Shown here in pieces: positions 18,084 to 27,900 of a stretch of DNA of 64,000 bases. The DNA comes from Rhodocyclales bacterium (GTDB taxonomy: Bacteria; Pseudomonadota; Gammaproteobacteria; Burkholderiales; Rhodocyclaceae). Position numbers and translations under genes: made by a program. The notes below the pieces were generated by a model. That model did not search any database and was not told the DNA's origin. It saw only the letters and a list, made by a program, of their open reading frames with translations. Location of the stretch: positions 1-64,000 of the forward strand of contig JAQGMG010000002.1 in the NCBI GenBank assembly GCA_028292485.1. The letters run 5' to 3'. Numbering within the stretch: position 1 is the first letter of the stretch; every line of letters starts with the position of its first letter.

Positions 18084-18734
18084 TTATCCCACGTGCCGCA
18101 ACACCGCAGCACTCACCAGATCGCCTATGCGCTCGACATAGAGTGTGCCCATCTCGGGGAAGAAGCGTTGCGCATCTTCGCTGCCCAGGGCAAGCATGCC
18201 GAACACTTGCGCGTCGCGTCGTAGTGGAATCAACGCCCACGAACGCAATTGCTCGGCAGATTCGCCGAACCATTCCAGCACTTCCGTCTGCTGCGGCGTG
18301 CCACACAGGGGGCGATGCAGGTCGGCGGCAAAGAACAGCAGGCTTTCGCTGACTTCGACGAACTCGGGTAAGGGGCGCTTGAGAATGCTGTTCCAGATGC
18401 GCAATTGCACATGCGGCACAGCGAAATCTTCGATCAGGTGCGTGTAGATCGCCTGGCTGACCGACTCGAAACTCTCGGCGATGAGCAAGGCCAGGATGAG
18501 GTGATGTACCTTCTCCGATATCGAGTCATTCTCTTCACCGAAGCCCACCAGCTCTGACAATTTGCCCTGCACCTGTTGCAGCTTGTCGCGCAGGGTCGAC
18601 ACCTGGCGCTCGGTCAGCGAAATGGCCTGGCCGCCGGTGTGATGCGGCACGGTGAGCTGTGCCAGCAGATCCGGGTTTTCTTCGAAGAAGGCCGGGTTGT
18701 CTTGCAAAAAGCGGATGACATCTTGAGCGTTCAT
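18084..18734 (-). CDS. DUF484 (GAF-like) family protein
   Basis: 216 aa from ATG 18734. The N-terminal signature DVIRFLQDNPAFFEENPDLL plus the coiled region (LTERQVSTLRDKLQQVQGKL) and a GAF-like C-terminal half are typical of DUF484, usually found between dapF and xerC in proteobacteria. Third gene of the mutY-dapF-DUF484 unit, 52 bp after dapF. Function in the family is not established. Confidence 0.88.
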   Translation of the reverse strand: MNAQDVIRFLQDNPAFFEENPDLLAQLTVPHHTGGQAISLTERQVSTLRDKLQQVQGKLSELVGFGEENDSISEKVHHLILALLIAESFESVSQAIYTHLIEDFAVPHVQLRIWNSILKRPLPEFVEVSESLLFFAADLHRPLCGTPQQTEVLEWFGESAEQLRSWALIPLRRDAQVFGMLALGSEDAQRFFPEMGTLYVERIGDLVSAAVLRHVG

Positions 18735-18786
18735 TCTGGATTTCCGGGGCTGAAAGAATAGGGGTCTGTAGCAATCCGCAATGTAT

Positions 18787-19650
18787 TCATCGCGCGGGCA
18801 ATTCAATTTCGCTTTCGAAAACGGAGACAGCAGGACCGGTCATGAAAACGGATGTGCCGATGCCGTCCCATGCAATCGACAGATCGCCACCATGCGTTTC
18901 GACACGCACGGGCGAGGCAAGCAAGCCGCGCGAGATGCCTGCGACTACCGCTGCGCAAGCGCCAGTGCCGCACGCCAGTGTTTCGCCGGCACCGCGTTCG
19001 AATACGCGCAGCCGGATGTTGTGCGTGTCGAGCACCTGCATGAAACCGGCATTCACGCGCGCCGGGAAGCGTGGGTGCTTCTCGATCAACGGCCCCTGGG
19101 TTTCAACGGGCGCCGTGTCGACATCCGCCACTACCTGAACGGCATGCGGGTTGCCCATCGACACAGCCGTAATGGCCACTTTTATCCCTGCGACATCGAG
19201 CGGCTGGATCAGATCGGCGGCGTTGCCGTCATCGGCAACAACAAAGGGGATACGAGCCGGCTCGAACACCGGCACACCCATGTCCACGGTGACCTCGCCA
19301 TTGCTTTCGAGACGCGGCGAGATGACCCCGCATTTTGTCTCGACGCGAATCTCGCGCTTGTCGGTCAGATGCTGGTCGAGCACGAAGCGCACGAAGCAGC
19401 GCGCACCATTGCCGCATTGCTCCACCTCGCCGCCATCGGCATTGAAGATGCGATAGCGAAAGTCCACGCCGTCCTGCGTCGGGCGTTCAACGACAAGAAT
19501 CTGATCGCAACCGACGCCGAAATGGCGATCTGCGATGAAGGCTGCCTGGCCGCGCGTAAGGTCGACAGATTGGCGCACGGCATCGATGACAACAAAGTCG
19601 TTGCCAAGGCCATGCATCTTGGTGAAGCGGATTTTCGTGTTGGTACTCAT
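18787..19650 (-). CDS. dapF: diaminopimelate epimerase
   Basis: 287 aa; interconverts LL- and meso-diaminopimelate for lysine and peptidoglycan synthesis. N-terminal [13 protein letters not shown] and the two catalytic cysteines are clear: Cys79 in [11 protein letters not shown] and Cys227 in [14 protein letters not shown] 19650 gives the standard N-terminus. Lies 35 bp after mutY in the same direction. Confidence 0.96.
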   Translation of the reverse strand: MSTNTKIRFTKMHGLGNDFVVIDAVRQSVDLTRGQAAFIADRHFGVGCDQILVVERPTQDGVDFRYRIFNADGGEVEQCGNGARCFVRFVLDQHLTDKREIRVETKCGVISPRLESNGEVTVDMGVPVFEPARIPFVVADDGNAADLIQPLDVAGIKVAITAVSMGNPHAVQVVADVDTAPVETQGPLIEKHPRFPARVNAGFMQVLDTHNIRLRVFERGAGETLACGTGACAAVVAGISRGLLASPVRVETHGGDLSIAWDGIGTSVFMTGPAVSVFESEIELPAR

Positions 19651-19685
19651 TGCGGCATTATCGCAGCCGCGATGTCGTAAGGCCA

Positions 19686-20723
19686 CTATTCAAGCGACGC
19701 CAGCAAGCGCCTGATTGGCGCTGGCAGCCCGACTGCGTCGAGCGCGTCCAGCGCAGCCCAGGCCAGTGTTGGCTCATTGAGCGTCGTCGGCATTTGCTCG
19801 AACACCACGAGCCAGGGCTGGATCGTCAGCGTGAAGTGCGTGAAGCTGTGCCGCACAGGCGCCAGCGCTGCGGCACTGGCGGTGACAGACAGGCCGAAGC
19901 GTCGCTGCAACAGACCGCCTGCATCTTCGTCGGGTGCAAGTTCAGGCAGGCTGAAAAGCCCTCCCCATATGCCGCTTGCCGGGCGCTGTTCCAGCAGCAC
20001 GCGATTGCCTGCGCGTAGTACGAGCATGGCGTTCTCCCGTTGGGGCACCGCCTTGCGTGGTTTGGCGGTGGGCAGCTCGCCTTGTCGGCCTTCGATGCGC
20101 GCCGTGCAAGTGATGTGTACGGGGCAGTGCAGGCATAGCGGGCGGCTGCGCGTGCACAGCGTTGCGCCGAGATCCATGATGGCTTGTGGATAGATGTCGG
20201 CGCCCTGTTGTGGCACCAGCGATTCAGCCAGCGCCCACATGCGTTGCTCGATGGCACGTTCGCCCGGAAAGCCGTCAATGCCGAAATGGCGCGCCAGGAC
20301 GCGCTTGACGTTGCCGTCGAGAATCGCAACACGCTCGCCGTAGCAGAACGAGGCGATTGCGGCCGCGGTAGAGCGGCCGATACCCGGCAGCTTGACAAGC
20401 TCGGCGGCTTCGCGCGGAAATACGCCGTCATATTCGCTGACGACGAGCTGTGCCGCGCGATGCAGGTTACGGGCGCGGGCGTAGTAGCCAAGGCCGCTCC
20501 ACAGCGCCAGCACGTCGTCGAGCGGCGCGCCGGCCAAGGCGGCTACATCGGGAAAGCGCTGCAGGAAGCGTTGGTAGTAGGGGATGACCGTGTCGACCTG
20601 CGTCTGCTGCAGCATGATCTCGGAGAGCCAGATGTAGTAAGGCTCTCGGTTCTGTTGCCAGGGGAGGTCATTGCGACCGTGCGTGGACTGCCAGTCGATA
20701 AGGGTGCGCGCAAACTCGCTCAT
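19686..20723 (-). CDS. mutY: A/G-specific adenine glycosylase
   Basis: 345 aa; removes adenine mispaired with 8-oxoguanine. The helix-hairpin-helix ([18 protein letters not shown]), catalytic Glu ([13 protein letters not shown]) and Asp (ILDGNVKRV), the 4Fe-4S loop with C-x6-C-x2-C-x5-C ([17 protein letters not shown]) and a C-terminal NUDIX-like 8-oxoG recognition domain are present. ATG 20723 is chosen; the longer frame runs into the family A repeat that lies 25 bp upstream. It complements the MutT-type Nudix protein at 7.5 kb. Confidence 0.96.
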   Translation of the reverse strand: MSEFARTLIDWQSTHGRNDLPWQQNREPYYIWLSEIMLQQTQVDTVIPYYQRFLQRFPDVAALAGAPLDDVLALWSGLGYYARARNLHRAAQLVVSEYDGVFPREAAELVKLPGIGRSTAAAIASFCYGERVAILDGNVKRVLARHFGIDGFPGERAIEQRMWALAESLVPQQGADIYPQAIMDLGATLCTRSRPLCLHCPVHITCTARIEGRQGELPTAKPRKAVPQRENAMLVLRAGNRVLLEQRPASGIWGGLFSLPELAPDEDAGGLLQRRFGLSVTASAAALAPVRHSFTHFTLTIQPWLVVFEQMPTTLNEPTLAWAALDALDAVGLPAPIRRLLASLE

Positions 20724-20747
20724 GGCGGCGAGTGTAGCGGGGGACGG

Positions 20748-20850
20748 GTAGGTTGGGGTGAGCGAAGCGATGCCCCACGCGGAAAGTTGATCCTGCGCTG
20801 CACGATTTTCGCGACCGATGTTGGGCATCGCTTCGCTCACCCCAACCTAC
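20748..20850. repeat. palindromic repeat, family A copy 2
   Basis: 103-bp element with 31-nt inverted ends (20748-20778 and 20820-20850). Its core is the reverse complement of copy 1's core. The right end contains the stop codon of the hybrid kinase (TAG at 20849-20847), and the left end lies 25 bp upstream of the mutY ATG, so it fills the whole kinase-mutY gap. Confidence 0.92.
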
Positions 20851-22790
20851 ATTCGGACGTCGGACCAGCGCGCAACCGCACCATGCAGCGCTTCGAGCGA
20901 AACGGGCTTGGTGATGTAATCGTTCATGCCTGTGGCCAGTGCGCGGGCGCGCTCTTCGGCCATGGCGTCGGCACTGACGCCGACGATGTAGCACGCTGAG
21001 CCTGCATCGCGCAGCGCGGCGGTCGCTTCGAGGCCGTCCATGATGGGCATGGAGGTATCCATGAAAATCATGTCGAAGTCCTGTTCGCGACAGAACTCGA
21101 GTGCATCCTGCCCGTTGACGGCGCTGATGATGGTGCGTGCGCCGAGCTTGCGCAGCAAGTTGGTGAGCACCATGAGATTGACGGCGTTGTCCTCGACGAT
21201 GAGGATGACCGTATCTGCATTGAGGGCAGTCGTCTGTGCGTAGTTGTGCTGCGGCGCGCTGGCGGAAGCATCAAGGCCGAAGCCGGCCGTGAACCAGAAC
21301 TCGGAGCCTTTGCCCGGTTCGCTATTGACGCCGATCTCGCCGCCCATCATCAGGCACAGCATGCGGCAGATTGACAGGCCCAGTCCCGTGCCACCAAAGC
21401 GTCGCGTTGTGGACATGTCGGCCTGCTCGAAAGGCGTGAAGATGTGTTCCTGTTTGTCTTTTGGAATGCCGATACCGGTGTCGCGGACGCTGAACAGCAG
21501 GCTTGTCTGGCGCCCGCTTGCTTCGCACGCGCTGACATTCACATTGATTTCTCCGGACGCGGTGAACTTGAACGCATTACCGATCAGGTTGAGGAGGATC
21601 TGCCGCAGTCTGACCGGGTCGCCGAGCAGGCATGTCTGTACTTCGGAGGAAAGGTTGATCGAAAAACGCGGCCCGTTTTCGCGTTGCTGGGCGGCAAAGA
21701 GCTTGCGCAGGTCTTCGAGCAGGGCACGCAGATCGAAGCTGGTGGTTTCCAGTTGCAGCTTGCGTGCTTCGATCTTCGAGTAATCGAGAATGTCGTTGAT
21801 GATCTGCATCAGCGCTTCACCGCTGCTGCGCATGGTGTCCACGTATTCGCGTTGTTCTTCGGGCAGTTCGCTCATCTGCAGCAACTGCGCCATACCGATG
21901 ATGCCATTCATCGGCGTGCGGATTTCGTGCGACATCATGGCCAGGAATTCACCTTTGGCACGGCTCGCCGCATGCGCAATGTCGCGAGCGGTTATCAGCG
22001 CCTGTTCCGCACGATGGCGTTCGGTCACGTCGGTTACCGAAATGACGCGACCGATCACCTGTTCGCCATGTTTGGCTGGGCGCGATTTGCATTCGAATAC
22101 GCGTTCGTCATTGAGATGGAGCGTGTCGAAACTCTCACCCTCATCTGCCGACGAAAGCATGGCAAGACTCTGCTGTTCCGATAGTGGCGCCTTGAGCTGT
22201 GCGGCAATGAATGCAAACAGGCGTTTGTCGTCGTGGCGCAGCAGCAACTCGGCAGGCAGCTGCCACAGTTCGGCAAAGCGCCGGTTCATGTTGGCGATAA
22301 AACCGTTGCGATCGAGCACCAGGATGCCGTCGGCCGTTGCTTCGAGTGTCGCGCGCAGTTGTGAGGCCATGTGGGCCATTTCTTCTTCAGCGTGCTTCTC
22401 GGCGGCGATATTCTCTGCCCGCACGATCAGCCAGCCGGCCTCGTTGTGGCTGCGCAGAATGCTCTTGCGCGTCACCAGCGTGCTGCCGTCGCCGCACTGG
22501 TACATGCCTTCCGTGTCGGTGACTTCGGCGTTGCCGCCGTTGCGAACCTCTTCCCAGAAAAACACGTCGGCGAGCGCGCATTCGATGTCGGTGATCGGGC
22601 GTCCGATCAACTCCCCGGACGCGTAGCCGAGTTCCTTGAAGGCCGCGGTATTGGCCGCAATGATCTGCAGTGAGCCGGGGTCCACGAGTAGCAGGATCTC
22701 CCGCGAAAAGCCGAGCAGTTCAGCAAGCAGTTGGCTGTCCTGCGCGGGCGTGCCTGCGGCGCCGTCCTTTGCGTCGGGCAGGGCCTTCAT
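20847..22790 (-). CDS. soluble hybrid sensor kinase (PAS-PAS-HisKA-HATPase-REC)
   Basis: 647 aa with no TM segment, hence cytoplasmic. Two PAS domains (about 25-130 and 145-260; second with GILVLDRNGFIANMN), phosphoacceptor His288 in MSHEIRTPMNGIIGM, N-box and G-boxes (GGTGLGLSI), and a C-terminal receiver (IFMDTSMPIMDGLEA). Its start overlaps the HD-GYP gene's stop by 4 bp, so the two probably form one signalling unit. The last codons are contributed by the repeat terminus: the TAG stop belongs to family A copy 2. Confidence 0.93.
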   Translation of the reverse strand: MKALPDAKDGAAGTPAQDSQLLAELLGFSREILLLVDPGSLQIIAANTAAFKELGYASGELIGRPITDIECALADVFFWEEVRNGGNAEVTDTEGMYQCGDGSTLVTRKSILRSHNEAGWLIVRAENIAAEKHAEEEMAHMASQLRATLEATADGILVLDRNGFIANMNRRFAELWQLPAELLLRHDDKRLFAFIAAQLKAPLSEQQSLAMLSSADEGESFDTLHLNDERVFECKSRPAKHGEQVIGRVISVTDVTERHRAEQALITARDIAHAASRAKGEFLAMMSHEIRTPMNGIIGMAQLLQMSELPEEQREYVDTMRSSGEALMQIINDILDYSKIEARKLQLETTSFDLRALLEDLRKLFAAQQRENGPRFSINLSSEVQTCLLGDPVRLRQILLNLIGNAFKFTASGEINVNVSACEASGRQTSLLFSVRDTGIGIPKDKQEHIFTPFEQADMSTTRRFGGTGLGLSICRMLCLMMGGEIGVNSEPGKGSEFWFTAGFGLDASASAPQHNYAQTTALNADTVILIVEDNAVNLMVLTNLLRKLGARTIISAVNGQDALEFCREQDFDMIFMDTSMPIMDGLEATAALRDAGSACYIVGVSADAMAEERARALATGMNDYITKPVSLEALHGAVARWSDVRM

Positions 22791-24097
22791 TGCTGTTTGG
22801 CTCCGTTTACGGAGTCCGCATCAAAGTAATACGTCACCCGTTTGCGCGGGCTGAGGTAGTCGTAGACGGCGGCGGGTAGCTGGATCGGCCGGATCGCCTT
22901 GATGATATTGAGTTCGGGCTCCTGTTCCAGATCGATTGACAGCGCCTCCTCCTTCGGTACCGCCGCATCGTAGAGCAACACCCAGGGGCGCAACGGCTTG
23001 GCTGGATTGACCGATTGCACCAGGGCGATGGCGTCATTGGACAGCTTGACGATGCTGCCGGGTGGATAGACACCAAGGCTGCGGATCATCAGTTGCAGCG
23101 CGCGCGGTTCGAACTTCGCACGCCGCTGCGCGAACATCATGGACAGCGCTTCGTGCGGTGTCAGGGCACGCGTGAGGTCACCGGGATTGCAGAGGTTGTC
23201 GTAGTGATTGACCAGCGACACGATGCGCGCCAGCGGGTGAATGGCGTCGCCCTTGAGCCCCTTGGGGTAGCCACTGCCATCGGCCAACTCGTGGTGCTGG
23301 GCGATGATGGTCTGCACCGTCTCCGGCAGGCCCACCTTCTGCGCCAGACGCACGCCGTAGTCCGTATGCAATTTGCGTAGCTCGCGCTCGGCATGGTTGA
23401 ACTCTTCGGGGTTCTTCTTCAGAACCTTGTCGGGCACATCCATCAGGCCGATGTCGTGAAACAGCGCGCCTAGTCCAAGCAGGCGCGTGTCCTCGGTAGC
23501 CAGACCAAGATCGCCCGCCAGCATCATGGCGAGCACCGCCGTATTCAGGCCATGGTAATAGACCTCTTCGCCGCCAGCCTTATCGCCCATGACGTGCAGC
23601 GTGATCTCCGGCTCTTCGAGAAAGGCGTGCACCATCTGGTCGACCAGGGCGCCGACTTCCTGCAGGCATTCACGCGGGCTCGATAGCAGGCTGCGATTGA
23701 CGTTACGCATGATGCTGCTGGCCTTGAGAAACGACTTCTCGATCTGCGTCTGCTTCTCCTTGCGTTGCTGCAATTGCCGCGAGCGCTCACGACGAGCTTC
23801 ATCCAGAGGATTGACGGGATCAGGCGCACTGACTTGCTGTATCGGTCCGGGCGTGGCGGCTGGCGCGGCTTTGGCACCGGTCGGCTGAGCGTCGCTGCGT
23901 GCCGGATCAATGCGGAACTGCTTGACCCCGAGGCCGCGCAAGGTGGAAATCTGATCCGGCGACTTGATCTTGAAACTGCTGAAGCTGAACGGATGGCTGA
24001 ACCACGGCAGATCGATATGCACATACAGCCCGACGCACAACTGCTCGGGCGCAATGAAGACCTCGTTCGTTTCCTCGGCAGATCGTGGCTTGTTCAT
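22787..24097 (-). CDS. HD-GYP c-di-GMP phosphodiesterase (DUF3391 N-terminal)
   Basis: 436 aa. An N-terminal DUF3391-like part (PEQLCVGLYVHIDLPWFSHPF) is followed by a charged helix (about 90-135) and the HD-GYP domain with FHDIGLMDVPDKVL and HHELADGSGYPKGLKG, the catalytic HD and GYP signatures. Predicted to hydrolyse c-di-GMP in the cytoplasm. First gene of the unit with the hybrid kinase. Confidence 0.94.
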   Translation of the reverse strand: MNKPRSAEETNEVFIAPEQLCVGLYVHIDLPWFSHPFSFSSFKIKSPDQISTLRGLGVKQFRIDPARSDAQPTGAKAAPAATPGPIQQVSAPDPVNPLDEARRERSRQLQQRKEKQTQIEKSFLKASSIMRNVNRSLLSSPRECLQEVGALVDQMVHAFLEEPEITLHVMGDKAGGEEVYYHGLNTAVLAMMLAGDLGLATEDTRLLGLGALFHDIGLMDVPDKVLKKNPEEFNHAERELRKLHTDYGVRLAQKVGLPETVQTIIAQHHELADGSGYPKGLKGDAIHPLARIVSLVNHYDNLCNPGDLTRALTPHEALSMMFAQRRAKFEPRALQLMIRSLGVYPPGSIVKLSNDAIALVQSVNPAKPLRPWVLLYDAAVPKEEALSIDLEQEPELNIIKAIRPIQLPAAVYDYLSPRKRVTYYFDADSVNGAKQQ

Positions 24098-24323
24098 GAG
24101 AGGAGAAGGGTGGCTAATCTGTTTTGCAAAACCGGCGTTCGGCTGACAACGCTCGTTGCCTGGCTGACCTGATCCGCATACCTGGCGTCAGCAGCAAAGG
24201 CCACGAGACGGCATATTCTGCAATGTATCTGGCGAAATAACGGCAGCGACAGTGACATGTTTAGCTTTAAGGCACCCGCACCTCTCGCGAGCAGCCATTC
24301 TCGCCACGCCACTGAAAGTCACC

Positions 24324-24352
24324 TTGCGCACGGTGCGGTCGACGGCTACAAT
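24324..24352 (+). promoter_or_regulatory. sigma-70-type promoter of tRNA-Phe
   Basis: TTGCGC (24324-24329) and TACAAT (24347-24352) are separated by 17 bp and end 13 bp before the tRNA 5' end, an ideal layout. Confidence 0.75.
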
Positions 24353-24365
24353 GCCGAGCTCATTT

Positions 24366-24441
24366 GGCCTGGTAGCTCAGTTGGTAGAGCAGCGGATTGA
24401 AAATCCGCGTGTCGGTGGTTCGATTCCGCCCCAGGCCACCA
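24366..24441 (+). tRNA. tRNA-Phe (anticodon GAA)
   Basis: 76-nt cloverleaf. The acceptor GGCCTGG pairs with CCAGGCC; the D arm is GCTC..GAGC; the anticodon loop TTGAAAA gives GAA; the variable loop is short; the T arm loop has TTCGATT, and the 3' CCA is encoded (24439-24441). No attachment-site duplication or integrase is visible nearby. Confidence 0.98.
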
Positions 24442-24473
24442 GATTCCACGGGGCTCGTTATTGGCTCGTGACC

Positions 24474-24498
24474 ACGGGCCAAGCGATTGGCCCGTTTT
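24474..24498 (+). terminator. terminator of tRNA-Phe
   Basis: 9-bp stem ACGGGCCAA/TTGGCCCGT with a 4-nt loop, followed by a short TTTT run, 32 nt after the tRNA. Confidence 0.8.
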
Positions 24499-24654
24499 CA
24501 TTTGTGGTTGCGTTGGCACCACGCTGGCAGATGTTCAATCGGCGGGTGCCTTGCCTGCGGACGTCTCCGCAGCGAGCATGTCCAAACGCTGCCAATCTTG
24601 TTATAACCGCAACGGACAACCTACCTCTGGCGGATGCCTGCTGCGATGCAGCCC

Positions 24655-25971
24655 ATGCAACTTGTCGCCCTCGGCCTGAATCATCACACCGCGCCCATCG
24701 CCATTCGCGAACGCCTGGCGTTTCAGCCTGAGCGTCTGGCGGCGGCGCTGGGCGAGCTGATAAGCCTGCCCGCCGTGCATGAAGCGGCCATCGTGTCGAC
24801 CTGCAACCGCACGGAACTCTACTGCGCGACACAGGATGCGCAGCAGGCGGCTGATTGGCTGGCCGCTTATCACCGGCTGTCGCTGCCCGACATTGCGCCT
24901 TACCTTTACAGCCATCCCGATAACGACGCCGTGCGCCATGTGTTCCGGGTGGCCAGTGGACTCGATTCGATGGTGCTTGGCGAGCCGCAGATTCTTGGTC
25001 AACTCAAAGAAGCCGCGCGCCTTGCCGAGTCGGCAGGCAGCCTCGGCAGTACCTTGCATCGCCTGTTCCAGAAAAGCTTTTCGGTTGCCAAGGAAGTGCG
25101 TTCGACAACCGCCATCGGCGAGAGCGTTGTGTCGATGGCTGCTGCGGCGGTGCGTCTGTCAGAGCGCATCTTTGGCGACATGCGCGAGACGCGTGTGCTG
25201 TTTGTCGGCGCCGGCGAAATGATCGCCCTGGCGGCAGCGCATTTCGCCGGTTCGACACCGCAGCGCATGAGCATCGCCAACCGCACCATGGCACGCGCCG
25301 AACAGATCGCCGAGCGCGTGCGCGGCGACGCAATCAGCCTGTCGAGCGTCGGCGAGCGCCTGGCGGATTATGATGTTGTCGTGTCATGCACCGGCAGCCC
25401 CTTGCCTATCATTGGTCACGGCATGGCCGAGCGGGCGCTCAAGGCGCGCCGTCAGCGGCCGATGGTGATGGTCGATCTGGCCGTGCCACGCGACATAGAG
25501 CCCGAGGTCGCGCGCCTGTCCAACGTATTCCTGTACACCGTGGACGATCTCGTGCAGATCGTTTCAGAAGGCAAGGCGCTGCGCCAGGCGGCTGTGCAGG
25601 ATGCCGAAGTCATTATCGATCTTGGCGTTCTCAATTTTGCGCAATGGGTCGATGGTCGCGAAGCGGTGCCGACGATCCGTGCCTTGCGCGGCCATGCCGA
25701 ACTGTTGCGACAGGAAGAGCTGTCGCGTGCGATGCGTGCCTTGTCGCGTGGCGAGTCTGCCGGGCAGGTGCTCGAACAGCTCTCGCGCGGCCTGACCAAC
25801 AAATTGCTGCACGGCCCTTCGCAGTTTCTCAATCGCGCCGACGTCGACACCGCTGCGCATGCGTCGGAGACGGTGAGACAAGTCTTCAATCTCGACCCAT
25901 CGCTTGAATCATCGTTTGAACCATCGCCCGGCCTCTCGCGCCGCAGCGAAGATGACACCGGAACACAATGA
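24655..25971 (+). CDS. hemA: glutamyl-tRNA reductase
   Basis: 438 aa; reduces Glu-tRNA(Glu) to glutamate-1-semialdehyde with NADPH, first step of C5 haem synthesis. Starting at ATG 24655 the protein opens [15 protein letters not shown] and puts the catalytic Cys in TCNRTELY at residue 50, as in E. coli; this decides the start over ATG 24634 and 24646. NADPH loop ([16 protein letters not shown]) and C-terminal dimerisation helices follow. Its stop overlaps prfA by 4 bp. Confidence 0.96.
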   Translation: MQLVALGLNHHTAPIAIRERLAFQPERLAAALGELISLPAVHEAAIVSTCNRTELYCATQDAQQAADWLAAYHRLSLPDIAPYLYSHPDNDAVRHVFRVASGLDSMVLGEPQILGQLKEAARLAESAGSLGSTLHRLFQKSFSVAKEVRSTTAIGESVVSMAAAAVRLSERIFGDMRETRVLFVGAGEMIALAAAHFAGSTPQRMSIANRTMARAEQIAERVRGDAISLSSVGERLADYDVVVSCTGSPLPIIGHGMAERALKARRQRPMVMVDLAVPRDIEPEVARLSNVFLYTVDDLVQIVSEGKALRQAAVQDAEVIIDLGVLNFAQWVDGREAVPTIRALRGHAELLRQEELSRAMRALSRGESAGQVLEQLSRGLTNKLLHGPSQFLNRADVDTAAHASETVRQVFNLDPSLESSFEPSPGLSRRSEDDTGTQ

Positions 25972-27050
25972 AACAGAGCATTCGCAATAAACTCGAACAA
26001 CTCGCCGAGCGTCTTGAGGAACTCGACGCCTTGCTCGCCACCGAGACCGCCACGGCGAACATGGATCAGTATCGCAAACTGTCGCGCGAGCATTCGGAAA
26101 TCGGCAACGTCGTGAAGTTGTGGAAGGACTTCCTCCAGGCCGAGGCGGATGAACGCACTGCGCAGGAAATGCTGGCCGATCCGGAGATGAAGGAGCTGGG
26201 CCTCAGCGAACAGGCCGACGCTCGCGAAGCGCAGGCACGTATCGAAGCCGAGCTGCAATTCTCTCTGTTGCCGAAGGACGCCAACGATGAGCGCAATCTG
26301 TTCCTCGAAATCCGTGCCGGCACTGGCGGTGATGAGGCGGCGTTGTTCGCTGGCGATCTGCTGCGCATGTACACACGTTTTGCCGAGCGTCAGGGCTGGC
26401 GTGTCGAGATCGTGTCGGCAAGCGAATCCGACCTGGGCGGCTACAAGGAAGTCATCGCGCGCGTGGTTGGTTTCGGTGCTTACTCGAAGCTCAAGTTCGA
26501 GTCCGGCGGTCACCGTGTGCAGCGTGTGCCGGTCACCGAGACGCAAGGCCGCATTCACACCTCGGCATGTACGGTCGCTGTCATGCCGGAGGCCGATGAA
26601 GTGGCCGAGGTGAACATCAACCCGGCCGATCTGCGTATCGACACCTTCCGCGCCAGCGGTGCGGGTGGTCAGCACATCAACAAGACCGACTCGGCGGTAC
26701 GCATAACGCATATTCCGACCGGCATCGTGGTCGAGTGCCAGGATGATCGTTCGCAGCATCGCAACAAGGCGCAAGCCATGAGCGTGCTGGCTGCGCGCAT
26801 CAAGGATGTGCAGACGCGCGCCGCACAGCAGAAGGAGGCTGCGACGCGCAAGAGTCTGGTTGGCAGTGGCGACCGCTCCGAGCGCATCCGCACCTACAAC
26901 TTTCCGCAGGGGCGCATCACCGATCACCGCATCAATGTCACGCTCTACAAACTGGATTTTGCGATGGATGGCGATATTGGCGAGCTGATCGATGCACTGA
27001 CGACCGAGCACCAGACCGAGTTGCTCGCCGCGTTGACCGGCGAGACATGA
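25968..27050 (+). CDS. prfA: peptide chain release factor 1
   Basis: 360 aa; reads UAA/UAG and triggers hydrolysis of peptidyl-tRNA. GAGGQHIN contains the GGQ peptidyl-transferase-centre motif, and [15 protein letters not shown] the surrounding conserved block. Coupled to hemA (ATGA overlap) and followed 19 bp later by prmC, which methylates its GGQ glutamine, the standard operon. Confidence 0.97.
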   Translation: MKQSIRNKLEQLAERLEELDALLATETATANMDQYRKLSREHSEIGNVVKLWKDFLQAEADERTAQEMLADPEMKELGLSEQADAREAQARIEAELQFSLLPKDANDERNLFLEIRAGTGGDEAALFAGDLLRMYTRFAERQGWRVEIVSASESDLGGYKEVIARVVGFGAYSKLKFESGGHRVQRVPVTETQGRIHTSACTVAVMPEADEVAEVNINPADLRIDTFRASGAGGQHINKTDSAVRITHIPTGIVVECQDDRSQHRNKAQAMSVLAARIKDVQTRAAQQKEAATRKSLVGSGDRSERIRTYNFPQGRITDHRINVTLYKLDFAMDGDIGELIDALTTEHQTELLAALTGET

Positions 27051-27069
27051 GGCAGGTGGCGCACGTACG

Positions 27070-27900
27070 ATGATCTTGCCCACGACCCTGGGTGACGCCC
27101 TGCAAATTGCGCGTGGTCGTATCGATAGCGTCGATGCCAAACTCCTCCTGCGCGAGGCAAGCGGGTGCAGCGCGGCGACGCTGGTTGGTTTTCCCGAGCG
27201 GGCATTGCCTGTCGAAGTGGCGCAGCGTTATGTCGATTGGCTATCGCGCCGCGAGGCGGGCGAGCCGGTTGCGCATCTTGTCGGCAGTCGCGAATTTTAC
27301 GGGCACATGTTTCGCGTCACCGCCGACACCCTGATTCCGCGCCCGGATACGGAGTTGATAGTGGAATTGGCCATTGAGCGCCTGAAGCTGCTCACCGCGC
27401 CTGCAGTGCTGGATCTCGGAACAGGCAGCGGCGCGATAGCAATCTCGCTGGCGCTCGAATGCCAACATGCCAATGTCACGGCGACAGACGCCAGCGCGGC
27501 AGCGCTCGCCGTCGCTGCAGACAACGCACAATGCCTGTCGGCGCCACTGCGCTGCCTGCGCGGCAACTGGTTCGAGCCGGTGAGCGGCGAGCGATTTGAC
27601 CTCATCGTTTCCAACCCGCCCTACATCGCGGCAGACGATATTCATCTCGGCCAGGGCGATGTACGTTTCGAGCCGCTTTCGGCGCTGGTCGCAGGCAGTG
27701 ACGGCCTCGACGACATCCGTCATATTGCAAAGCTGAGCCCCGCGCATTTGCAGCCGGGTGCCTGGCTATTGCTCGAACATGGTTACGATCAGGCGGATAC
27801 CGTGCGCGCGCTGCTGAGCGCAGCAGGGTTTGTAGAGGTGCAGTCCTGGCGCGATCTGGCCGGCATACAACGGGTGAGCGGCGGCAGAGCGGCCTATTGA
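27070..27900 (+). CDS. prmC: release factor glutamine N5-methyltransferase
   Basis: 276-aa class I SAM methyltransferase that modifies the GGQ glutamine of RF1/RF2. SAM-binding loop VLDLGTGSGAIAISLA and catalytic NPPY (SNPPYIAADD) are present, with an N-terminal helical bundle. The stop overlaps the stop region of the convergent diguanylate cyclase by 7 bp. Confidence 0.95.
   Translation: MILPTTLGDALQIARGRIDSVDAKLLLREASGCSAATLVGFPERALPVEVAQRYVDWLSRREAGEPVAHLVGSREFYGHMFRVTADTLIPRPDTELIVELAIERLKLLTAPAVLDLGTGSGAIAISLALECQHANVTATDASAAALAVAADNAQCLSAPLRCLRGNWFEPVSGERFDLIVSNPPYIAADDIHLGQGDVRFEPLSALVAGSDGLDDIRHIAKLSPAHLQPGAWLLLEHGYDQADTVRALLSAAGFVEVQSWRDLAGIQRVSGGRAAY

Noticed and set aside
17945-18352. 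Rightward 135-codon frame over repeat A1
   Set aside because: It is made of the palindrome and the antisense of DUF484.
20724-20840. N-terminal extension of mutY
   Set aside because: These codons are the family A repeat read through; MutY homology begins at ATG 20723.
24366-24441. tRNA-Phe as an integration site
   Set aside because: No 3'-end duplication, integrase or foreign block lies next to it; xerC at 8.4 kb is the chromosomal recombinase.
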